Positions 1-5,452 of a DNA stretch of 5,452 nucleotides are shown here, one piece after another. A program made the position numbers and the translations under genes. Location: the NCBI GenBank assembly GCA_041671005.1, contig JBAZCJ010000096.1, positions 1-5,452 of the forward strand, given 5' to 3'. This DNA comes from JACRPI01 sp041671005. GTDB lineage: Archaea > Nanobdellota > Nanobdellia > Woesearchaeales > DSVV01. The notes below the pieces were generated by a model that worked only from the letters and a program-made list of their open reading frames with translations, ran no database searches and was not told where the DNA came from. Every line of letters starts with the position of its first letter. Within the stretch, counting starts at the first letter, position 1.

Positions 1-628
1 TGGGGCATCGTATCAAGAAGCAGCACAGAATTCTGCACTTAACATGAAAAAAATGCAGACTCTTCTTATTACAGGAAGTCTTCCCGTTAAATTAAATGTA
101 GTTAAAGTCGATACTATTTCTCCTGCGGTTGGAGAAGAATTTATTAAAAATATTATGCTTGTTATGATTTATGCTATTCTTGCAGTTGGAGTTGTATTAG
201 GAATTCGATATAAACATATTTCGATTGTTGCTTTAATTATGTTTACTATGATTGCAGAAGTTATTATTATTTTAGGACTTGCATCGTTTATTGGATGGAA
301 TCTTGATTTGGTTTCAATAGCAGGGATTCTTGTTGCTGTTGGAACAGGTGTTGATGATCAAATTGTCATTACCGATGAAGTTTTTGGTAGGAAACGAAAA
401 GAATTAATCTTAAGTTGGAAAGAAAAACTTACACGTGCATTTGTTGTTATTATGGCTGCATATTTTACTACAGTTGTTGCAATGCTTCCATTATTTTGGG
501 CTGGTGCAGGTGCATTGAAAGGATTTGCATTAACAAGTATTTTTGGAGTTACTATTGGTGTTTTCATTACGAGACCTGCATTTGCAGTTGCTGTTGAGGC
601 AGTTCTTAAAAAAGACGGTGACGAATGA
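1..628 (+). CDS. secD: Protein-export membrane protein SecD, C-terminal part (5' truncated by window)
   Basis: SecD works with SecF beside the SecYE channel, using the proton gradient to help pull exported proteins through the membrane. The reading frame is open from the window edge (first full codon at nt 2), so the true start lies upstream and 208 residues are visible. The ATG at 44 is internal: the codons before it continue the family sequence. The stretch at nt 62-142 is the end of the extracytoplasmic region leading into the membrane (ITGSLP, then DTISPAVGEEF). Five hydrophobic segments follow, at about nt 146-205, 221-292, 305-370, 434-502 and 518-592, matching helices TM2-TM6 of SecD. 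The segment at nt 341-379 carries GTGVDDQIVITDE, the archaeal form of the conserved TM4 motif; its aspartates (nt 353-358) correspond to the bacterial SecD aspartate tied to proton use. The stop overlaps the next start (ATGA at 625), implying coupled translation. SecF is not visible and may lie upstream. Identification is firm. Confidence 0.93.
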   Translation, partial: GASYQEAAQNSALNMKKMQTLLITGSLPVKLNVVKVDTISPAVGEEFIKNIMLVMIYAILAVGVVLGIRYKHISIVALIMFTMIAEVIIILGLASFIGWNLDLVSIAGILVAVGTGVDDQIVITDEVFGRKRKELILSWKEKLTRAFVVIMAAYFTTVVAMLPLFWAGAGALKGFALTSIFGVTIGVFITRPAFAVAVEAVLKKDGDE

Positions 629-999
629 AAACACATCCTCTTGCAATTATTTCTGTGATGCTTGCAACATTGCTGACTGCAACGGGTCAATTTCTTTTTA
701 AACTTGGTACAGTAAACATGGCTTTAGATTTTGGGCTTTTGCATAATTGGTATCTTATTGCAGGGTTTGTAATTTATGGAATTAGTGCAGTGATTCTTGT
801 GATTTCTTTAAAATATGGAGAGTTATCTGTTTTATATCCTATAATTGCATTCAGTTTTGTCTGGGTTAACATTATTTCTTTTGAATTGCTTGGGGAACAA
901 TTGACTACACTTAAATGGGCTGGCGTGAGTTTGATTATTATTGGTGTGAGTTGTATAGGATTTGGCAGTAGAAAAATGGAACAAGGTGAACACACATGA
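625..999 (+). CDS. EamA/SMR-like four-helix half-transporter, ArnE/ArnF-like (subunit 1)
   Basis: A 124-residue integral membrane protein with four predicted helices (about residues 6-27, 44-62, 66-86, 98-114), the size of a small multidrug resistance or half-EamA protein. TM1 has ATGQFLFKLG, and the second half has GELSVLYP, SFVWV, LLGEQL and a glycine-rich end IGFGS. This pattern resembles ArnE/ArnF, the undecaprenyl-phosphate-aminoarabinose flippase subunits, more than EmrE: the EmrE proton/drug-binding glutamate position in TM1 is a threonine (Thr18) by my alignment. The substrate is unknown; a lipid-linked sugar is one inference. Positive charges lie mainly at the N-terminus (Lys2), in loop 2 (Lys63) and in the C-terminal tail (Arg116, Lys117), predicting both ends in the cytoplasm. 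It overlaps secD and its downstream paralogue by ATGA junctions. A GGTGA at 617-621 may serve as its ribosome site. The family call is solid; the function is not. Confidence 0.82.
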   Translation: MKTHPLAIISVMLATLLTATGQFLFKLGTVNMALDFGLLHNWYLIAGFVIYGISAVILVISLKYGELSVLYPIIAFSFVWVNIISFELLGEQLTTLKWAGVSLIIIGVSCIGFGSRKMEQGEHT

Positions 1000-1343
1000 C
1001 GTCACTTTTTGCAATAGTTCTTGTACTTGTAGCTACTGTTATTGGCGCATTTGGTGCATTATTTTTGAAATATGGTGCTGAAAAATTAACTCGTACAAAC
1101 AAATGGACATTTATTAACAGCCGATTAATTATTGGTGTTTTTTTGTATGGGATAAGTAGTATTCTTTTTCTTATTGCATTAAAAGATGGAGAATTATCTG
1201 TACTTTATCCTCTTACTTCATTATCATATGTTTGGATTAGCTTATTATCAATTAAAATGCTTAATGAGAAAATGAATTTTTTTAAATGGTTAGGAATTGC
1301 TGCAATACTTATTGGTGTTTCATTAATTGGATTTGGCAGTTGA
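996..1343 (+). CDS. EamA/SMR-like four-helix half-transporter, ArnE/ArnF-like (subunit 2, paralogue)
   Basis: A 115-residue four-helix membrane protein, paralogous to the gene just upstream. From residue 52 to 115 the two align without gaps and about half the residues are identical (GIS, GELSVLYP, KW, IGVS, IGFGS). This copy ends directly after GFGS, whereas the first has a nine-residue charged tail. The EmrE glutamate position in TM1 is a glycine (Gly17). Its charge pattern is the reverse of its partner: loop 1 carries Lys25, Lys30, Arg33, Lys36 and Arg43, and loop 3 carries Lys87, Lys92 and Lys97, while both ends are uncharged. This predicts both termini outside. Together the pair looks like an antiparallel heterodimer, as known for paired SMR proteins such as EbrAB and MdtIJ. 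Start: ATG at 996, preceded by GGTGA at 985-989 with a six-base spacer, and overlapping the previous stop (ATGA). The substrate is unknown. Confidence 0.82.
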   Translation: MTSLFAIVLVLVATVIGAFGALFLKYGAEKLTRTNKWTFINSRLIIGVFLYGISSILFLIALKDGELSVLYPLTSLSYVWISLLSIKMLNEKMNFFKWLGIAAILIGVSLIGFGS

Positions 1344-1349
1344 GGTGAT
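1342..1349 (+). promoter_or_regulatory. Shine-Dalgarno site that fixes the UMP kinase start
   Basis: GAGGTGAT is an eight-base match to the complement of the archaeal 16S rRNA 3' end. It sits four bases before the ATG at 1354. Its first two bases are part of the preceding TGA stop (1341-1343). This supports ATG 1354 over the in-frame upstream TTG at 1327, which lies inside the previous gene, and suggests coupled translation. Confidence 0.85.
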
Positions 1350-1353
1350 TATT

Positions 1354-2034
1354 ATGGCTGATACAATTGTATTATCTTTGGGTGGTTCACTTATTTATCC
1401 GCAGGAGATTGATGTTGAATATTTAAAAAAATTTAGACAATTAATTCTTGGATACATTAACAAAGGCATGAAATTTGGAATTATTTGTGGAGGAGGTTAT
1501 ATTTGCAGAGAATACATTAAAAAAGCAAATGAGATTTTGCCGTTACAAACTATACAAAATGATACTATTGGGATTTTAACAACTCGTGCAAATGCTCAAC
1601 TTATTCGTGAAATATTCTCAGATGTTGCATACAAAGATGTTATTATTGATTATAGCAAGAAAATTAAAACAGATAACCCCTTGATTATTGGTGCAGGATG
1701 GCAGCCAGGATGCAGTACTGATAAAGATGCAGTGTTGCTTGCAGAAAAACTTGGAGCAAAAACAATCATTAATATGACTAATGTTGATTATGTTTACACA
1801 AAAGATCCACGGAAATTTGCAGATGCAAAACCAATCACGAAAACAACATGGAAGGAATTTAAAGTAATTGTTGGCGGTGAATGGAAAGCAGGTATGAACT
1901 TACCTTTTGATCCTGTTGCTGCGGCACTTGCTGAAAAAAATAAATTTAAAGTTATAATTATTAATGGTAAACCTTTGAATAATCTTGAAAATTATCTTTC
2001 TGGGAAAGAGTTTAAAGGAAGTGTGATAGAATGA
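1354..2034 (+). CDS. pyrH: UMP kinase, archaeal subfamily
   Basis: Phosphorylates UMP to UDP with ATP, a cytoplasmic step of pyrimidine nucleotide synthesis, and belongs to the amino-acid-kinase fold. The 226-residue product has the family landmarks in order: SLGGSL (8-13) and CGGG (45-48), glycine-rich phosphate-binding loops; NDTIGILTTRANA (69-81), the UMP-site helix typical of archaeal enzymes; GWQPGCSTDKDAVLLAE (115-131), covering the phosphate/UMP contact with its STD; TNVDYVYTKDP (142-152), the nucleotide-base loop; and GMNLPFDPVAA (180-190), the C-terminal helix start. Length is normal for the family. I chose ATG 1354 because an excellent Shine-Dalgarno precedes it and the protein then starts right at the first beta strand. 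An upstream TTG (1327) would add nine residues, encoded inside the previous gene. The stop overlaps the next gene (ATGA at 2031). Another amino-acid-kinase member (for example a fosfomycin-resistance or isopentenyl phosphate kinase) is less likely given the UMP-site motif. Confidence 0.9.
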   Translation: MADTIVLSLGGSLIYPQEIDVEYLKKFRQLILGYINKGMKFGIICGGGYICREYIKKANEILPLQTIQNDTIGILTTRANAQLIREIFSDVAYKDVIIDYSKKIKTDNPLIIGAGWQPGCSTDKDAVLLAEKLGAKTIINMTNVDYVYTKDPRKFADAKPITKTTWKEFKVIVGGEWKAGMNLPFDPVAAALAEKNKFKVIIINGKPLNNLENYLSGKEFKGSVIE

Positions 2035-2525
2035 AAAAGGAAGTTCTTGTTTCAGGGAATTTTTTGGTAAATTGTTTTTTTATTGTGTCTGCTCTTTTGA
2101 TTATTCCTCAGTATCTTTTTTATAGTTCTATTTATTTTATGTATTTTCTTGAAGGACTTTTTTCTGGAAAAGTCAATTTTTTTGAATTTCTTTTTTATTC
2201 ATTTCCAGAGTCTCTTTACTTTGTTTTAACTCCATTCTTATTGTATTTTATCATTCAGGGTATATTTTTTTTTACTAGAAAAAAACCTATTCATAAATCT
2301 GTTATTTTTGTAATTTTTTTAATGATCTGTGGGATTCTTTTTCTCATTGCAACATTCTCTTTTTGGGATCTGTTTGTACAAGGACTTACAGGATTTTTAG
2401 GAATTCAATCATATTTAGGACAGACTATTTCCGTTTACATTTTTTCTATGCTTTATTTTTTTACACTTTGTTTCGCAACAATAAGTAGTTTTCTCTTATC
2501 TTGGGTATATGGAAGAAACAATTAA
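2031..2525 (+). CDS. Phe-rich four-helix membrane protein, unknown function
   Basis: I do not recognise this 164-residue protein. About four hydrophobic segments are predicted (residues 11-40, 62-82, 90-110, 133-158), with a short basic loop TRKKPIHK (82-89) between the second and third that should face the cytoplasm. Phenylalanine is extraordinarily frequent: 30 of 164 residues by my count, many encoded by TTT in T-rich runs. There is no cysteine pair, no charged residue inside a helix and no motif that I can tie to a family. The stretch between TM1 and TM2 (41-61) contains GLFSGKVNFFEF and could be an interfacial or re-entrant segment. The start overlaps the UMP kinase stop (ATGA), with a weak GGAAGTGTGAT-type site before it, so it is probably the last gene of the secD string; no gene overlaps its end. 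Reading frame, coupling and regular membrane pattern support a real gene, but the role is open. Confidence 0.7.
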   Translation: MKKEVLVSGNFLVNCFFIVSALLIIPQYLFYSSIYFMYFLEGLFSGKVNFFEFLFYSFPESLYFVLTPFLLYFIIQGIFFFTRKKPIHKSVIFVIFLMICGILFLIATFSFWDLFVQGLTGFLGIQSYLGQTISVYIFSMLYFFTLCFATISSFLLSWVYGRNN

Positions 2526-2560
2526 TTCTTTCATTATATTTCTAATCAATAACCATTATT

Positions 2561-2569
2561 TTTATAAAT
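2561..2569 (+). promoter_or_regulatory. TATA box of the SecB-like gene
   Basis: TTTATAAAT fits the archaeal TATA consensus. Transcription would start about 25 bases downstream, near 2590, leaving a leader of roughly 20-25 bases. That leader contains GGAGG (2600-2604), eight bases before the ATG at 2613. No clear purine-rich BRE precedes the box. The position in an 87-base gap after the membrane protein supports a new transcript starting here. Confidence 0.65.
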
Positions 2570-2612
2570 CCATCCATATTCCATACTTCCATTATTAACG
2601 GAGGATGAAACT

Positions 2613-3020
2613 ATGGCAGTTGTTGGATTTACATTTACAAAAATGGTTGCAGAGAGAAAGTCAGATGTTCGAGAAAAAGTTAATATTAGCAATAATATCA
2701 CAGTGACTAATGTTGAAATGTCAGATCTTCCTTTTGGTCAACAAAAACAAGAAGCATTGAAAATTAATTTCTTATTTGTTTCATCATTTGAACCAGTTAT
2801 TGGAAGTATTGAATTACATGGTAATTTGTTGTATACTGGTGAAGCAAAAGAACTTAAAGAGATTGCAAAGAATTGGGGTAAGGATAAAAAATTACCTTCG
2901 GAAGTTATGAAATATGTCTTGAGTGCAATGATGAATAAATGTAATATTCAAGCATTGATTCTCAGTAGAGATGTTGCATTACCTCCACCAGTTCCACTGC
3001 CACGTATCAGTGTTCGCTGA
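2613..3020 (+). CDS. Small conserved archaeal-type protein, possible SecB-like chaperone
   Basis: A 135-residue soluble protein without signal peptide or membrane segment. The predicted order is four beta strands (about residues 3-11, 22-36, 47-57, 63-74), two helices (77-88 and 95-109), then a hydrophobic segment QALILSRDVALPPPVPLP (113-130) ending in a proline run and a short basic tail. This order, and the final segment in particular, resembles the export chaperone SecB, whose helices are followed by a conserved FPPLLLAP-like stretch. By eye I can lay the second half on SecB without large gaps, but identity is low, so this is a fold-level suggestion. SecB binds unfolded preproteins and delivers them to the membrane; archaea lack SecA, so a partner here would differ. 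It has its own TATA box and a strong GGAGG site (2600-2604), and T tracts follow its stop, so it is probably a monocistronic, well-expressed gene. I recall similar uncharacterised proteins from DPANN archaea, without a named family. Confidence 0.8.
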   Translation: MAVVGFTFTKMVAERKSDVREKVNISNNITVTNVEMSDLPFGQQKQEALKINFLFVSSFEPVIGSIELHGNLLYTGEAKELKEIAKNWGKDKKLPSEVMKYVLSAMMNKCNIQALILSRDVALPPPVPLPRISVR

Positions 3021-3057
3021 TTTTTTATAATTATTCTATTTTTTTAATTTTGTTTTT
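3021..3057 (+). terminator. Oligo-T terminator-like tract
   Basis: Directly after the stop of the SecB-like gene come T runs of 6 (3021-3026), 7 (3039-3045), 4 (3048-3051) and 5 (3053-3057) bases. No hairpin is visible. Stretches of T on the coding strand are the usual archaeal termination signal, so transcription probably ends here before the cdc48 promoter. Confidence 0.6.
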
Positions 3058-3067
3058 ATTCATAAAG

Positions 3068-3076
3068 TATATAAAT
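3068..3076 (+). promoter_or_regulatory. TATA box of cdc48
   Basis: TATATAAAT matches the archaeal TATA consensus and follows CATAAAG (3061-3067), a plausible purine-rich BRE position. A start about 25 bases downstream, near 3097-3100, would give a leader of about 15 bases carrying GAGGAG (3101-3106) just before the ATG at 3113. Confidence 0.7.
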
Positions 3077-3112
3077 TCACAAAATAGTTTAGGTCTATAA
3101 GAGGAGCGACAT

Positions 3113-5395
3113 ATGGCAATAAAAATCATCAAACTTAAAGTTGCAGAGGCAATTCAGGATGATGTTAATAAAGGAATTGTCCGTGTAGATTCTTCATTTA
3201 TGCATGATTTAGGTATTCGTTCTGGGGATATTGTAGAAATTAAAGGGGAACGAGTTTGTTATGCAATTGCTGATAGAGCTTTTCCAGGAGATATTGGACT
3301 TAACATTATTCGCATGGATGGTATTACTCGACGTAATGCAAAAACCGGTATTGGTGAATCTGTTGAAGTAAAAAAAGGAGCAGTTAAAGAAGCAAAACGA
3401 GTTATTATTGCACCTGCGCAGAAAGGAATTGTTGTTCGTGCATCACCTGCTTTGTTTAAACAAGGATTACTTGGAAGAGTTGTTATGAAAGGAGATATTG
3501 TTTCTCTTGGTGGTACAACACGACGACGAAATATGATGAGTTCATCTCCTTTTTTTAATAATGATATTTTTTCAGCATTTGAAGAAGGACTTCCTGGTTT
3601 TGGTTTTGGTGATATTAAATTTGTTGTTGTTGATACAGATCCTAAACAGGTCGTTATTATTTCTGATATGACGGAAGTTCGTTTTAATGCAGAGGCAGTT
3701 GAATTTGATGAGGAAAAAATTCTTGATGTTACATATGAAGATGTGGGTGGTTTGACAGATGAAATTAAAAAAGTCAGAGAAATGGTCGAACTCCCATTAA
3801 AACATCCTGAAATTTTTGAACGGTTAGGCATTGAACCTCCAAAAGGAGTTTTACTTCATGGTCCTCCAGGAACTGGAAAAACATTGCTCGCAAAAGCTGT
3901 TGCTAATGAGACAAATTCTCATTTTATTTTAATTAATGGACCAGAAATTATGAGTAAATTTTATGGTCAAAGTGAACAAAATCTTCGAAAGAAATTTGAG
4001 GATGCAGAAAAAAATGCACCTTCTATTATTTTTATTGATGAAATTGATGCAATTGCTACTAAACGAGAAGATAGCCATGGTGAAGTGGAGAGAAGAGTTG
4101 TTGCACAATTGCTTGCATTAATGGATGGGTTGAAATCTCGAGGAAAAGTTGTTGTCATTGCTGCAACAAATATTCCAGATGCGATTGATTCTGCATTGCG
4201 TAGACCAGGACGATTTGATCGAGAAATAGAATTAGGTGTTCCTGGAAAAGAAGCACGATTGAATATATTAAAAATTCATACACGAAACATGCCCCTTACA
4301 AAAGATTTTGATCTTAAAAGAATTGCAGATATTACTCATGGTTTTGTTGGTGCTGATCTTGCATCATTAACAAAGGAATCTGCAATGGTTGTTTTAAGAC
4401 GATTATTACCTGAATTGAAATTGAAAGAAGATGAACCTATTCCTAAGGAATTTCTTGAAAAACTTAAAATTAGTCAAGATGATTTTATGGAAGCATTAAA
4501 GACAGTTAGGCCAAGCGCAATGCGTGAAGTGCTTGTAGAAATTCCTAACATTACTTGGGATGATGTAGGAGGTCTTGTTGAAGTGAAACAAGAACTTAAA
4601 GAGGCAGTAGAGTGGCCTTTGAAATTTCCTGAGTCATTCTCAACTCTTGGTGTAAAACCTCCTCAAGGTATTTTATTATATGGTCCTCCAGGAACTGGAA
4701 AGACATTGATGGCTAAAGCAGTTGCAAAACAATGTGAAGCAAATTTTATTCTTGTTAAAGGACCAGAATTGCTTAGTAAATGGGTTGGTGAAAGTGAAAA
4801 AGCAGTTCGGAAAGTCTTTAAACGTGCACGACAAACAAGTCCTACAATTATATTTTTTGATGAAATTGATTCTCTTGCTCCAAAACGAGGTATGAGTTCA
4901 GATAGTAATGTGACAGAACGTGTTGTTAATCAATTGTTAACTGAAATGGATGGGCTTGAAGATCTTACAAACGTTGTTGTTATTGCAGCAACAAATAGAC
5001 CAGACATTTTAGATACTGCTTTATTGCGACCTGGTAGGTTTGATAGAATTATTCTAGTTCCTGTTCCAGATATTGATGCGCGAAAAGCTATTTTTGCTGT
5101 ACATACAAAACCTATGCCTCTTGCATCTGATGTTGATATAGATTATCTTGCAGAACAAACAGAAGGATATGTTGGTGCGGACATTGAATCAGTCTGTAGA
5201 GAAGCAGCAATATTTGTTCTTCGAGAAGATATTAAAGCAAAAAAAGTGACAAAACAAGCATTTGAAAAAGCATTGGGAAAAGTTAAACAATCTGTGACAA
5301 AAGAGATTGAAGAAATGTATAAACAAATGCAAGATTATTTTAAACAAGCACATGCAAAACAGATGGAAAAAGATAAACCATTATATTACGGATAA
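3113..5395 (+). CDS. cdc48: Cdc48/VCP (VAT-type) double AAA+ ATPase
   Basis: A complete 760-residue hexameric unfoldase that threads proteins through its pore with ATP, feeding proteolysis and remodelling complexes. Residues 1-190 form the N-domain (double-psi barrel, then a four-stranded subdomain). D1 has Walker A GPPGTGKT (250-257), Walker B IIFIDE (305-310), sensor Asn353 and arginine fingers Arg364/Arg367. D2 has Walker A GPPGTGKT (524-531), Walker B IIFFDE (579-584), sensor Asn628 and fingers Arg639/Arg642. All catalytic residues are intact, so both rings should hydrolyse ATP. The D1 pore loop is KFYG (282-285) and the D2 loop KWVG (556-559); an aromatic D1 loop is the archaeal VAT pattern and differs from eukaryotic p97. 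A helical, lysine-rich tail (about 728-756) ends in LYYG, which may act as an HbYX-like docking tail for the 20S proteasome. The N-domain carries an unusual loop at about 136-166 (see findings). Start: ATG 3113 with GAGG at 3101-3104 and a TATA box upstream; apparently monocistronic. Confidence 0.97.
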   Translation: MAIKIIKLKVAEAIQDDVNKGIVRVDSSFMHDLGIRSGDIVEIKGERVCYAIADRAFPGDIGLNIIRMDGITRRNAKTGIGESVEVKKGAVKEAKRVIIAPAQKGIVVRASPALFKQGLLGRVVMKGDIVSLGGTTRRRNMMSSSPFFNNDIFSAFEEGLPGFGFGDIKFVVVDTDPKQVVIISDMTEVRFNAEAVEFDEEKILDVTYEDVGGLTDEIKKVREMVELPLKHPEIFERLGIEPPKGVLLHGPPGTGKTLLAKAVANETNSHFILINGPEIMSKFYGQSEQNLRKKFEDAEKNAPSIIFIDEIDAIATKREDSHGEVERRVVAQLLALMDGLKSRGKVVVIAATNIPDAIDSALRRPGRFDREIELGVPGKEARLNILKIHTRNMPLTKDFDLKRIADITHGFVGADLASLTKESAMVVLRRLLPELKLKEDEPIPKEFLEKLKISQDDFMEALKTVRPSAMREVLVEIPNITWDDVGGLVEVKQELKEAVEWPLKFPESFSTLGVKPPQGILLYGPPGTGKTLMAKAVAKQCEANFILVKGPELLSKWVGESEKAVRKVFKRARQTSPTIIFFDEIDSLAPKRGMSSDSNVTERVVNQLLTEMDGLEDLTNVVVIAATNRPDILDTALLRPGRFDRIILVPVPDIDARKAIFAVHTKPMPLASDVDIDYLAEQTEGYVGADIESVCREAAIFVLREDIKAKKVTKQAFEKALGKVKQSVTKEIEEMYKQMQDYFKQAHAKQMEKDKPLYYG

Positions 5396-5419
5396 ATTAT
5401 TATGTTATGCTTTATTATA

Positions 5420-5452
5420 TTACTCTTTTGCTTTCTGCCATAATTCTTCGAA
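5420..5452 (-). CDS. Possible C-terminal end of a convergent gene (partial)
   Basis: Read on the minus strand from the window edge, the codons give FEELWQKAKE followed by TAA (5420-5422). The amphipathic, Glu/Lys-rich composition is typical of a protein C-terminus, and the stop would lie 24 bases from the cdc48 stop, a normal spacing for convergent archaeal genes. Only ten residues are visible, no family can be named, and another minus-strand frame is also open here, so this is tentative. Confidence 0.4.
   Translation of the reverse strand, partial: FEELWQKAKE

Noticed and set aside
44..46. ATG at 44 as the start of a short SecD
   Set aside because: The frame is open to the window edge and the preceding codons read as SecD sequence, so the gene is cut by the window and is not a short protein.
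958..1340. Twelve-base repeat GGATTTGGCAGT at 958-969 and 1329-1340
   Set aside because: Both encode the GFGS end of the two transporter paralogues. The proteins are only about half identical overall, so this is not a recent duplication or an attachment site.
1327..1353. TTG at 1327 as an upstream start for UMP kinase
   Set aside because: It would lie inside the preceding gene, add nine residues not expected in the family, and ignore the strong Shine-Dalgarno at 1342-1349 that serves ATG 1354.
2526..2612. Possible RNA gene or hairpin terminator in the gap after the Phe-rich protein
   Set aside because: I could find no stable inverted repeat or RNA family signature; the gap is explained by the promoter of the next gene.
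3259..3831. Long minus-strand open frame opposite cdc48, and other frames opposite or inside the real genes (358-690, 415-597, 774-1014, 3967-4158)
   Set aside because: They lie fully across strongly supported genes, have low-complexity or Ser/Thr/Ile-rich translations with no family pattern, and lack ribosome sites. They are antisense or out-of-frame shadows.
3859..4701. Direct repeat of about 21 bases, TGGTCCTCCAGGAACTGG plus AAA, at 3859-3879 and 4681-4701
   Set aside because: Both copies encode the GPPGTGK Walker A loop of the paralogous D1 and D2 domains. The repeat is explained by domain duplication and shared codon choice, not by a mobile or regulatory element.

Overview
The window looks like an AT-rich archaeal chromosome segment. 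The case rests on archaeal gene types (archaeal SecD, archaeal-subfamily UMP kinase, a Cdc48/VAT ATPase with an aromatic D1 pore loop), archaeal-looking promoters (TATA boxes about 45 to 50 bp before strong GGAGG/GAGGTGAT Shine-Dalgarno sites) and a downstream oligo-T tract without a hairpin. TGA serves as a normal stop. The style of the UMP kinase and the small SecB-like protein recalls Woesearchaeota/Pacearchaeota-type (DPANN) genomes, but that placement is from memory and not proven here.

Layout: (1) nt 1-2525 is one tightly packed + strand gene string: the C-terminal part of secD, two paralogous four-helix EamA/SMR-like half-transporters, a UMP kinase, and a phenylalanine-rich four-helix membrane protein of unknown function. 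Three junctions are ATGA overlaps. At the fourth, the Shine-Dalgarno site of the UMP kinase overlaps the previous stop, so translational coupling is likely. (2) nt 2526-2612 is a short promoter region. (3) nt 2613-3020 is a single small soluble protein whose predicted strand/helix order resembles the SecB chaperone family. (4) nt 3021-3112 holds an oligo-T terminator-like stretch and the promoter of the next gene. (5) nt 3113-5395 is a complete 760-residue Cdc48/VCP-type double AAA+ ATPase. (6) The last 57 nt hold a short spacer and possibly the C-terminal end of a convergent gene on the minus strand.

A loose shared theme is protein export and quality control: SecD (membrane translocation), a possible SecB-like export chaperone, and the Cdc48 unfoldase, which ends in a possible proteasome-docking tail. 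The transporter pair resembles ArnE/ArnF lipid-linked sugar flippases and has opposite charge bias in its two halves, suggesting an antiparallel heterodimer. UMP kinase is a housekeeping pyrimidine enzyme. I see no mobile element, CRISPR array, tRNA or rRNA. Most of the window is ordinary core genome; the most interesting items are the transporter pair, the SecB-like protein and the Cdc48 N-domain insertion.
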